DNA from: Dakarella massiliensis
GTDB taxonomy: Bacteria; Pseudomonadota; Gammaproteobacteria; Burkholderiales; Burkholderiaceae_F
Length of the DNA stretch: 64,000 nucleotides
Assembly (NCBI RefSeq): GCF_001182045.1
Contig: NZ_CVTY01000007.1
Coordinates: forward strand, 682,001 to 746,000
Direction of reading: 5' to 3'
Below the pieces are notes generated by a model. It searched no databases. It saw nothing but the letters and a program-made list of their open reading frames with translations, and was not told the origin of the DNA. Within the stretch, counting starts at the first letter, position 1. Every line of letters begins with the position of its first letter. Shown piece after piece: positions 56,996 to 64,000 of this stretch. Made by a program: the position numbers and the translations under genes.

Positions 56996-58546
56996 TTACG
57001 GAGTCGGCACCGCGCCGATCTGCGCGTTCACCGGGTCCGCCTTCTTAAGCTTATTCAGCGCCGCGATATAGGCCTTGGCGCTCGCCGCAATAATATCAGG
57101 ATCGGCTCCGACACCGTTCACAACGCGGCCGTCGCAGGAAAGACGCACGACCACGTCGCCGATCGCTTCACTCGTCCCCGTAATCGCGTTGACGGAGTAA
57201 AGATCCAGCCGGGCTCCTGACTTCACGTGCGCCTCAATCGCCTTGAAGACCGCGTCGATCGGGCCGTTGCCATAGGCTTCGGTCGTAATCTCACCGCCCC
57301 CTTCCGTCATCACCACTTTCGCGTGCGGCCGCTCGTCCGTCTCGGACTTCTGATCGAGGCTCACAAAGCCGTAGTAGTTATTCATCGGGTGGGAGCCAGA
57401 CGGCGCGAAGAGCGACTGAATGTCCTCATCAAAAATCTCGCTCTTCTTATCCGCGAGGTCCTTGAAGCGGAGGAACGCCTCATTGATTTCCACTTCGCTC
57501 GTCACCGGAATGCCGAGCTCCTGGATACGCTGCTTGAAGGCGTTGCGGCCGGAGAGCTTCCCGAGCACGATGCGGTCCTTCGACCAGCCTACGTCTTCGG
57601 CGCGCATGATTTCGTATGTCTGGCGGGCCTTGATCACGCCATCCTGATGGATACCGGACGCGTGCGCGAAAGCATTCGCGCCGACGATCGCCTTATTCGG
57701 CTGCACCGGGAAACCGGTGACAGACGAGACGAGTTTCGATGTCGGCACGAGTTCCTTGGTGTTGATCCGGGTTTCCAGCTTGAAGTAATCCGGGCGGGTC
57801 TTCACCGCCATCACGACCTCTTCAAGCGCGCAGTTGCCGGCACGTTCGCCAAGGCCGTTAATCGTGCACTCAAGCTGCCGCGCGCCGCCGACGAGAACGC
57901 CTGAAAGCGAATTCGCGGTCGCCATGCCGAGGTCATCGTGACAGTGCACGGACCAGATCGCCTTATCCGAATTCGGGACGCGGGTGCGGATATCGAGGAT
58001 GAACTGACCGAAGAGCTCAGGGATCGCGTACCCCACCGTATCCGGGAGATTGATCGTTGTGGCGCCGGCCTTGATCGCCTCTTCGCAGATCCGGGCGAGG
58101 AACGCGGGATCGCTTCGGGACGCGTCTTCCGCCGAGAACTCCACATCATCCGTGTATTCACGGGCGAGCTTCACGGCCTTCACGGCGCGCTCCACCACCT
58201 GATCCGGCGTCATATGAAGCTTCATCTCCATATGAATCGGGCTCGTCGCGATGAACGTGTGGATGCGCTTCCGGGCCGCGCCCTTGATCGCTTCGCCGGC
58301 GCGCTCAATATCGCGCTCAACCGCGCGGGAGAGTGAGCAGACGGTCGACTCCTTCACGAGCGAGCTGATCCGCTGAATCGCGAGGAAGTCGCCGACCGAC
58401 GCCGCGGCGAAACCCGCCTCAATCACGTCGACCCCGAGACGCTCCAGCTGCTGCGCGATGCGGACTTTTTCGTCCCCGGTCATCGTTGCGCCAGGGCTCT
58501 GCTCGCCGTCGCGAAGGGTCGTGTCAAAAATTACAAGCTGGTCCAT
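56996..58546 (-). CDS. leuA: 2-isopropylmalate synthase
   Basis: LeuA performs the first committed step of leucine synthesis from 2-ketoisovalerate and acetyl-CoA. The 516 residues show the HMGL-like barrel ([13 protein letters not shown], metal His in HCHDDLGMA) and the C-terminal LeuA dimer regulatory domain, which binds leucine. The start has GGAGG. No leucine-rich leader peptide or attenuator is seen upstream, so end-product inhibition may dominate. leuA-rpsO-pnp is the Burkholderiales order. Confidence 0.97.
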   Translation of the reverse strand: MDQLVIFDTTLRDGEQSPGATMTGDEKVRIAQQLERLGVDVIEAGFAAASVGDFLAIQRISSLVKESTVCSLSRAVERDIERAGEAIKGAARKRIHTFIATSPIHMEMKLHMTPDQVVERAVKAVKLAREYTDDVEFSAEDASRSDPAFLARICEEAIKAGATTINLPDTVGYAIPELFGQFILDIRTRVPNSDKAIWSVHCHDDLGMATANSLSGVLVGGARQLECTINGLGERAGNCALEEVVMAVKTRPDYFKLETRINTKELVPTSKLVSSVTGFPVQPNKAIVGANAFAHASGIHQDGVIKARQTYEIMRAEDVGWSKDRIVLGKLSGRNAFKQRIQELGIPVTSEVEINEAFLRFKDLADKKSEIFDEDIQSLFAPSGSHPMNNYYGFVSLDQKSETDERPHAKVVMTEGGGEITTEAYGNGPIDAVFKAIEAHVKSGARLDLYSVNAITGTSEAIGDVVVRLSCDGRVVNGVGADPDIIAASAKAYIAALNKLKKADPVNAQIGAVPTP

Positions 58547-58651
58547 TCAGAACCTCCAATCAGGTGTTTTTAGGAGCTTTCTCCGGGAACCCGCTCCGGA
58601 TCCGGTCTCCGCTTGGTTATTGAAAACAACAATATCACGCACGTATAAAAA

Positions 58652-58681
58652 ACGCCCAATTCCGGGTCAGGAATCAGGCGT
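58652..58681 (-). terminator. Terminator of the antiporter gene, upstream of leuA
   Basis: ACGCC / GGCGT with inner ATTCC / GGAAT and small bulges is followed by TTTTTTAT on the minus strand. It separates the antiporter from leuA. Confidence 0.85.
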
Positions 58682-58761
58682 ATGTGAGAAGCTCTTATCT
58701 TTGTGAGGGAAGCGGGCGCGTGATGCCTCGCCCGCGTCCTACACTGACGCGGAGCCTCTCC

Positions 58762-60189
58762 TTACATTAGGAATAGCCAGTCGATAAAGATGAAGGTGGG
58801 AACAAGAATCCCCACGCTCCAGGCCATGTAGCCGAAGAACGACGGCATCGCGACGCCGCGGTCCTTCGCGATCGACACCACCATGAAGTTCGGGGCGTTG
58901 CCGATATAGGTGTTCGCGCCCATGAAGACGGAGCCGAGCGAAATAGCGAGCAGCGTCACCGCATCCGGTCCCATCAGCACAGTCGGATCACCGCCCGCGA
59001 GGTTAAAGAACGCGAGGTAGGTCGGTGTGTTGTCAAGGAACGACGACAGCATGCCGGCGAGCCAGAAGAAGGCGGAATTGTTCAGCGTACCGTCGCCGTT
59101 CGAGACGAGCGCGACGAGCGGCGCGAAAGCACCCGCGGACCCCGCCTTCAGCATGGCGAGCACCGGTCCCATGCAGACGAAGATACCGGCGAAGAGCTTC
59201 GCCACTTCAAAAATCGGATCCCAGGAGAACTGGTTCTTCTCGCGGACCTCTTTCGGCGTCAGAACGAGAGAGGCGATGATGCAGAGGACGAAGAGCGCGT
59301 CACGGGCCATGCCCTGACCGGTGAGCGTCACGCCGAAGAACGTGATGGAGAAGCCGGATTTCCAGACACCGGAGAGCAGCACCGCGCCGATCACCACCGC
59401 GAGGATCATGAAATTGATGCCGCCGCGGATCTGAATCGCGGCCTTTTCACCGCGCTTCGTATCAACGATCGGAGCGCCGTTCGGGTGCTCTTTCTTCCAG
59501 CAGATGCTGTCGATCACGAGGTAAACAACGGAGAGAATGCCGATCGCGGTGAGCATCGGGATCAGCATATGCTGCGCCGTCCAGAAGAAGCTCACGCCGC
59601 GGAGGAACCCCATGAAAAGCGGCGGATCGCCAAGCGGCGTAAGCGAGCCGCCGATATTCGCCACCATAAAGATGAAGAAGATGAACGTGTGCATCCGATA
59701 CTTGCGATGCTCCGTCGCCTTGAGGAGCGGACGGATCATCAGCATCGCGGCGCCCGTCGTTCCCATGATGTTCGCGAGCGCCGCGCCCGTGATAAGGAAC
59801 GCGAGATTCCCAACCGGGCGGCCGGTGAAGTTACCGCTGATATGAATACCGCCGGCCACGACAAAGAGCGTGCCGACGAAAAGAATAAACGGAATGAAGT
59901 CACCCACCAGCGCTTCATTCAGGGCAACGATGCCGTTATGAAGCCCGAAAGCGAGCGAGAGCGGAATAATCGTCACCGCGGCCCAGGCAAGCGACACCTT
60001 GCCGAAGTGGTTGTGCCAGAAATCCGGGAAGATCAGCGGCACGAGCGCGATGGAAAGAAGAATGCCGGCGAACGGAATCGCCCACACGATGGACAGATCG
60101 GATCCCTGCATTTCGGCTGCATGGGAGACTGCCGGCATGATCGCGGCCATCAGGGGCAGCGCGTATCGAGCCAGTCTTTGTAACAACAT
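58762..60189 (-). CDS. NhaD-type sodium:proton antiporter
   Basis: A 475-residue ion transporter of the ArsB/NhaD superfamily, resembling Vibrio NhaD in length. The start MLLQRLARYALPL at 60189 follows AGGAG, and a leader-like first helix ends in SHAAE. About twelve membrane helices follow. Conserved landmarks include SGNFTGRPVGNLAF, MGTTGAAMLMIRP, GGSLTPLGDPPLFMGFLRG and SSFLDNTPTYLAFF. The start codon further upstream at 60369 is rejected. Na+/H+ exchange is inferred from the family. Confidence 0.85.
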   Translation of the reverse strand: MLLQRLARYALPLMAAIMPAVSHAAEMQGSDLSIVWAIPFAGILLSIALVPLIFPDFWHNHFGKVSLAWAAVTIIPLSLAFGLHNGIVALNEALVGDFIPFILFVGTLFVVAGGIHISGNFTGRPVGNLAFLITGAALANIMGTTGAAMLMIRPLLKATEHRKYRMHTFIFFIFMVANIGGSLTPLGDPPLFMGFLRGVSFFWTAQHMLIPMLTAIGILSVVYLVIDSICWKKEHPNGAPIVDTKRGEKAAIQIRGGINFMILAVVIGAVLLSGVWKSGFSITFFGVTLTGQGMARDALFVLCIIASLVLTPKEVREKNQFSWDPIFEVAKLFAGIFVCMGPVLAMLKAGSAGAFAPLVALVSNGDGTLNNSAFFWLAGMLSSFLDNTPTYLAFFNLAGGDPTVLMGPDAVTLLAISLGSVFMGANTYIGNAPNFMVVSIAKDRGVAMPSFFGYMAWSVGILVPTFIFIDWLFLM

Positions 60190-60411
60190 CAATCGCTCCT
60201 CAGGTGAGTTCTGAAACTCTCTCGGGCCACACGCGCTGTCAGGGAGTGTGACCGGGACAGTTTGCAGACGCCTCTCCGGGCGACTTTCAGTGGCGAGACA
60301 GCATTTTGATTGTAACGAAAGTTTTTCGCACTGAATGTATGTTTTACATGAAATTTCCGGCTCATGCAAAAGAAATTCGGGACTTTTCCGGTTTTTCGAG
60401 TCTACGAAAAA

Positions 60412-60433
60412 GGACCGGCTGAAAAGCCGGTCC
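60412..60433 (-). terminator. pncB terminator
   Basis: A 9-bp stem (GGACCGGCT / AGCCGGTCC) with a tetraloop is followed by TTTTTCG on the minus strand. Confidence 0.9.
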
Positions 60434-60462
60434 CTAGGTTTCCGATCGGAAACTGCAGAGGC

Positions 60463-61665
60463 TTACTTCGACGCGGGAGACGCCGGTTCTCTCGGATCCA
60501 GTCCGAAAACCTGGCGCAGATAGGCGAGATACGTCGGATCCTCGCACATGCCTTTTTCAGGCGTATCCGAGATCTTCGCGACAGGCTGGCCGTTCGCCTC
60601 AATCATCTTGATCACGATGTTAAGCGGCTGCGGTCCCACGTCATTCATGAGGTTCGTCCCGATCCCGAAGGAGAGACGGATGCGGTGCTTGAAGTGGCGG
60701 TAGAGATCGAGCGTCTTCGGGATGTTGAGGGAATCCGAGAAGATCAGCGTCTTGCTCTTCGGGTCGCACTTATTCGCGGCGTAATGCTTGATCATCGCCT
60801 CGCCCCAGATGAACGGATCCCCGGAGTCATTCCGCGCGCCATCAAAGAGCTTGCAGAAATACATGTCGAAGTCCTTCAGGAACGGCTTCAGGCCATAGAC
60901 ATCCGAAAGCGCGATCCCAAGGTCACCCCGGTACTCCTTTGCCCACATATCGAAACCGAACGTCTGGCTGTCGCGGAGACGGGGGCCGAGCGCCTGGCAG
61001 GCCTGGAGGTATTCGTGCGCCATCGTGCCCATCGGCGTGAGACCGAATTTCTTCGCGAAGAACACATCGCTCGTCCCGGCGAAGTGGCTTCCGAGCGTAT
61101 CCGACATATAGCGGATCACATACTCCTGCCACGCGCGGGAAAAGCGGCGGCGCGCCCCGAAGTCCGAAATAAAGAGCCCGTCGTTATCCGGCTCCTCAAG
61201 CACCATGCGGCACTTTTCCTCGAGTCTCCGGCGGCCTTCCGCGAACCCATCCATCGGGTCGTGGTGCCGGAAATAGACTTCGCTCACAATCGCGAGCACC
61301 GGGATCTCAAAAAGAATCGTGTGGAGCCACGGTCCCTCGATCGAAATATCGATGCCGCACTCGTAGTCATCGCTCGCCGTGACCGTGATGTACTTCCGCT
61401 TCAGGTGGAAGAGGCTCAGGAAATCGACAAAGTCGCGCCGGATATAGCGAAGCCCCGCGAGATACTCAAGCTCACTCTCGGGGAACTTGAGGCTGCAGAG
61501 ATGATCGATCTCTTCATTGATTTCGCGGAGGTAAGGCCGGAGATCCACTCCGTGGTTCCGGCACTTGAACCGATAGCGCACAATGGCGCCGGGGAACTGA
61601 TGCAGTACGCACTGCATCATCGTGAACTTATAGAGGTCCGTATCAAGGAGCGACTCGATAATCAT
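60463..61665 (-). CDS. pncB: Nicotinate phosphoribosyltransferase
   Basis: PncB converts nicotinate to nicotinate mononucleotide in NAD salvage. At 400 residues it equals the E. coli enzyme, and begins [18 protein letters not shown] as is standard. Further motifs are [22 protein letters not shown], which includes the phosphorylatable His region, and [16 protein letters not shown]. It is a single-gene unit with its own terminator. Confidence 0.97.
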   Translation of the reverse strand: MIIESLLDTDLYKFTMMQCVLHQFPGAIVRYRFKCRNHGVDLRPYLREINEEIDHLCSLKFPESELEYLAGLRYIRRDFVDFLSLFHLKRKYITVTASDDYECGIDISIEGPWLHTILFEIPVLAIVSEVYFRHHDPMDGFAEGRRRLEEKCRMVLEEPDNDGLFISDFGARRRFSRAWQEYVIRYMSDTLGSHFAGTSDVFFAKKFGLTPMGTMAHEYLQACQALGPRLRDSQTFGFDMWAKEYRGDLGIALSDVYGLKPFLKDFDMYFCKLFDGARNDSGDPFIWGEAMIKHYAANKCDPKSKTLIFSDSLNIPKTLDLYRHFKHRIRLSFGIGTNLMNDVGPQPLNIVIKMIEANGQPVAKISDTPEKGMCEDPTYLAYLRQVFGLDPREPASPASK

Positions 61666-61852
61666 CCTTTCTCCTCCCCCGCTCTGGGGGCCAATAATCC
61701 GGCAGCCTCCGGAAGGATTCAGCGCGCTGAAGACTCTTCCGGAGCGTTTCTATCTTTCCTACGCATTGTCGCACAGCGGGCGGAACCGGGGAGGACGGCC
61801 CCCGTCCCCCATTCCGGCGTTCGGATTTCTGCCTAGCGCCGGAAGCGGGATC

Positions 61853-62890
61853 TTATTCTTCCCAGTCGATGAGATCCGCGTCGGTCGCGGGAACCCGCTT
61901 CTTCGCGTCGACGTAAACCGGGTCGCTCTGAAGCGACTCCATCGACTCAATCGCGCGCCGCGGAGCGAGGCGCGAAGCGCGGGCCGCGAACTGCGGGGTC
62001 GCCTTCCGCTCGAGCCCGGAGAGGAGGTCGTCCGTCTGCGCCGCGTCGTTACAGAGGATCAGCGCGTCGCACCCGGCGCGAAGCGCAGCCTCAGCCCGCT
62101 GCACAATGCCGCCGAGCCCAAGCGCCCCGCCCATCGCGAGGTCGTCTGAGAAAATCACGCCCTGGAAACCGCACTTTTCGCGGAGCACATCCTGAAGCCA
62201 GCGGCTCGAGAACGTCGCGGGGATCGCGTCCACGTCCGGATACATCACGTGAGCGGTCATCACGGAGTCGAGCGCTGAGCCAAGCCACGCGTAAGGCTTC
62301 GCGTCCTGGCCGATGATTTCCGCCTGGAAACGGGTATCTTCCGGCAGCTCCTTATGGCTGTCGGCATTTGCCCAGCCGTGCCCCGGGAAGTGCTTCCCGC
62401 AGGTCGCCATGCCGGCCGCGTGCATGCCGTCGATCATCGCGAGCGCGAGTTCCGCGACCACTTTGGGGCTGCGGGAGAAGGAGCGGTGACCGATCACGCG
62501 GGAGTGCCCCCAGTCGAGATCGAGGTCCGGCGCGAAGGAGAAATCAACGCCGCGCGCGAGGAGTTCCGCCGCGAGCACGTAGCCGTGAGACCAGGACGCG
62601 CGGAGCGCCTCCCCCGCGTCATGCTCATACATCCTGCCGTACTGGGCGAGCGCCGGAAGGCGCGTGAACCCGTCGCGGAATCGCTGCACGCGGCCTCCTT
62701 CGTGGTCCACCGAAATCAGAACGCCGGGTTTCACCTCATGAATCTCGCGGCAGAGCGCCCGGAGCTGCTCCGGGTTCTCAAAATTCCGCGTGAAGAGAAT
62801 CACCATGCCAACGAGCGGCGACGCGATTCTGCGGCGGTCGTCATCCGTGAGCGTCGTGCCGCTCACATCCATCACTACGGGTCCCAGCAT
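61853..62890 (-). CDS. nagZ: Beta-N-acetylhexosaminidase NagZ
   Basis: NagZ removes GlcNAc from anhydro-muropeptides in cell-wall recycling. The start MLGPVVMDVSG at 62890, with AGGA eight bases upstream, gives 345 residues; an ATG nine codons earlier lacks a ribosome binding site. The glycoside hydrolase family 3 motif KHFPGHG carries the catalytic His, and IFSDDLAMGG carries the nucleophile Asp. It lies downstream of recO behind a terminator-like hairpin at 62943-62967. Confidence 0.96.
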   Translation of the reverse strand: MLGPVVMDVSGTTLTDDDRRRIASPLVGMVILFTRNFENPEQLRALCREIHEVKPGVLISVDHEGGRVQRFRDGFTRLPALAQYGRMYEHDAGEALRASWSHGYVLAAELLARGVDFSFAPDLDLDWGHSRVIGHRSFSRSPKVVAELALAMIDGMHAAGMATCGKHFPGHGWANADSHKELPEDTRFQAEIIGQDAKPYAWLGSALDSVMTAHVMYPDVDAIPATFSSRWLQDVLREKCGFQGVIFSDDLAMGGALGLGGIVQRAEAALRAGCDALILCNDAAQTDDLLSGLERKATPQFAARASRLAPRRAIESMESLQSDPVYVDAKKRVPATDADLIDWEE

Positions 62891-62942
62891 TCCTTTATTC
62901 CTATTCTTTTCAGTCAATCAATGATTCGGTTGTTAAAACCCA

Positions 62943-62967
62943 AGGCGCGCCTCCGGATGACGCGCCT
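62943..62967 (-). terminator. Hairpin after recO
   Basis: AGGCGCG / CGCGCCT with an 11-nt loop is followed on the minus strand by TGGGTTTTAAC. It is a moderate terminator between recO and nagZ. Confidence 0.6.
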
Positions 62968-62988
62968 GGAGAGAGTCCCCTCAGGCTC

Positions 62989-63741
62989 TCAGAGTCTCTT
63001 CAGTTCGGAGAGTATGCGGCGGGTATTCAGCGGCCGGTCTCCGAGAAGGCTCGCGATCACGCCCCGGAAGAGGCTTTTCGCGGTCCGGGCCGAGAGGGGG
63101 TTCGAGAAATCCAATTTTACGACGGACTTCAGCGTGTCCGATGTGTAAAAAGTGACACCCTCTGGCGCCGAGGTTCCGGCGTACACGAGCTCCTCCCCCC
63201 GGAGCACATAGAAGCCATCGCGGAACTCCGTGGGGAAACCGTACCCCGCGTAGCGGAGGAGCCTGAATTCAAACGTGCGGAGCGCGGCTTCGATCGCGGG
63301 AGCCGTGTTTTCGGTCGCGAGCACCTTCAGCGCGTCCCAGTACGCGACAAAAAGCCGTTCCTCGGGATCCTCACGCGGGGTGAGCCGAAGAAGGAGCTCA
63401 TTCAGGTAGAAGGCGGAGAGAAGCGAGTCTCCCTCCACCGGAGCGAAGCCCCCCATCCATTCCACCTTCATGAGGGTCTTTGTCGCTCCGCTCCCGTTCC
63501 AGCTGATGAGGAGCGGGGAAAATTCCGAGAGGATTCCCCGCATGGGGCTTGTCGGGCGTTTCGCCCCGCGGGCCCGGGCGAGGATCCGCCCGTGATGCCG
63601 CGTATAGAAGTCGACGAGAAGACTCGTTTCGGACCACGGTTCCATCCGGAGGACAAAGGCGGGTTCACCGGTGACCCGGTCACCGCCCTTCCGGTTGATG
63701 TACCCGCCTAACAGCGTCTGGGGATTCGTGTTTCCCGCCAT
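62989..63741 (-). CDS. recO: DNA repair protein RecO
   Basis: RecO acts with RecR and RecF to load RecA on SSB-coated gaps. The 250 residues have the N-terminal OB-fold (EPAFVLRMEPWSETSLLVDFYTRHHGR, then ARGAKRPTS) and the helical C-terminal domain (FEFRLLRYAGYGF). It starts nine bases after era ends, the usual era-recO operon. Confidence 0.96.
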   Translation of the reverse strand: MAGNTNPQTLLGGYINRKGGDRVTGEPAFVLRMEPWSETSLLVDFYTRHHGRILARARGAKRPTSPMRGILSEFSPLLISWNGSGATKTLMKVEWMGGFAPVEGDSLLSAFYLNELLLRLTPREDPEERLFVAYWDALKVLATENTAPAIEAALRTFEFRLLRYAGYGFPTEFRDGFYVLRGEELVYAGTSAPEGVTFYTSDTLKSVVKLDFSNPLSARTAKSLFRGVIASLLGDRPLNTRRILSELKRL

Positions 63742-63750
63742 GATTCCGGT

Positions 63751-64000
63751 TTACTCGTACCCCAGGGTCTTCAGAGCGCGGATATCGTCGCTCCAGCCGC
63801 GGCGGACGCGGACCCAGACTTCGAGGTGAACGGGTTTTCCGAGCATCTTTTCGACGTCGGCTCGGGCGAGACGCGAGATTTCGCGAAGCTTCGCGCCCTT
63901 TTCGCCGATCACGATCGGACGGTGCCGCTCGTTATCAACGAGAAGCGTCGCGATGATTTCCGCGGACTTATCCGTTTCATCCCACTTATCGATCGTCACG
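63751..64000 (-). CDS. era: GTPase Era, C-terminal KH domain only (cut by window edge)
   Basis: Era is a GTPase needed for 16S rRNA maturation. Only the last 83 codons are present. They contain the KH motif VIGEKGAKLREISRLARADVE and the ending HLEVWVRVRRGWSDDIRALKTLGY, which are characteristic of Era. The GTPase domain lies beyond the right edge. Confidence 0.95.
   Translation of the reverse strand, partial: VTIDKWDETDKSAEIIATLLVDNERHRPIVIGEKGAKLREISRLARADVEKMLGKPVHLEVWVRVRRGWSDDIRALKTLGYE

Noticed and set aside
58547..58761. Possible leucine attenuator before leuA
   Set aside because: The hairpin at 58652-58681 is a plain terminator right after the antiporter gene; there is no leader peptide with Leu codons and no alternative pairing.
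60364..61836. 490-codon open frame opposite pncB
   Set aside because: Antisense shadow that also runs through the pncB terminator.

Overview
The window is a high-GC, gene-dense chromosomal segment of a Gram-negative betaproteobacterium. Gene order typical of Burkholderiales supports this: pyrG-kdsA-eno-ftsB, rpsP-rimM-trmD-rplS, earP next to efp, and leuA-rpsO-pnp followed by tpiA-secG-tRNA-Leu. Menaquinone genes (menB, menE, a menI-like thioesterase), formate-tetrahydrofolate ligase, LL-diaminopimelate aminotransferase, a DcuC carrier, and no complex I operon next to secG-tRNA-Leu all fit an anaerobic or microaerophilic, gut-type member such as Sutterellaceae. That family assignment is inference.

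Layout. 1-13.5 kb: 5' part of parE, folE, tRNA-Arg, an AI-2E-family permease, orn, rsgA, mutM, a SlyD-type FKBP, a DUF805 protein, bamC, dapA, a methyltransferase, a site-2 protease, a PHP phosphoesterase, and hslO. hslO carries an apparent frameshift and sits behind a near-perfect heat-shock promoter. 13.6-23.8 kb: ftsB, eno, kdsA, pyrG, a CDF metal exporter, argG, a NUDIX hydrolase and the rpsP-rimM-trmD-rplS operon. 24-37 kb: menE-menB, etfB-etfA-menI, fhs, uvrC-pgsA, earP, efp with the Arg32 rhamnosylation site, a nitroreductase and dapL. 37.3-43.6 kb: a self-contained tetR-RND efflux operon with a visible operator. 52.3-64 kb: tRNA-Gln, tRNA-Leu, secG, tpiA, pnp, rpsO, leuA, a NhaD-type antiporter, pncB, nagZ, recO and the 3' end of era.

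The unusual part is 43.65-52.1 kb. A segment of about 8 kb holds a decayed LysR regulator, a dcuC-M3 peptidase-porin operon and, divergently, a second M3-family protein whose HExxH zinc motif is destroyed. It lies between the intact outer-membrane efflux gene and a second, diverged copy of that gene's 3' end and terminator. This points to an insertion or rearrangement at the efflux locus, and to a peptidase/pseudopeptidase pair serving one transport locus.

Intrinsic terminators are plentiful and clear, so operon borders are well defined. Two multi-hairpin RNA elements stand out: a roughly 97-nt nested structure between rpsP and rimM, and a double hairpin in the pnp leader. No CRISPR array, insertion sequence, rRNA or prophage is visible.
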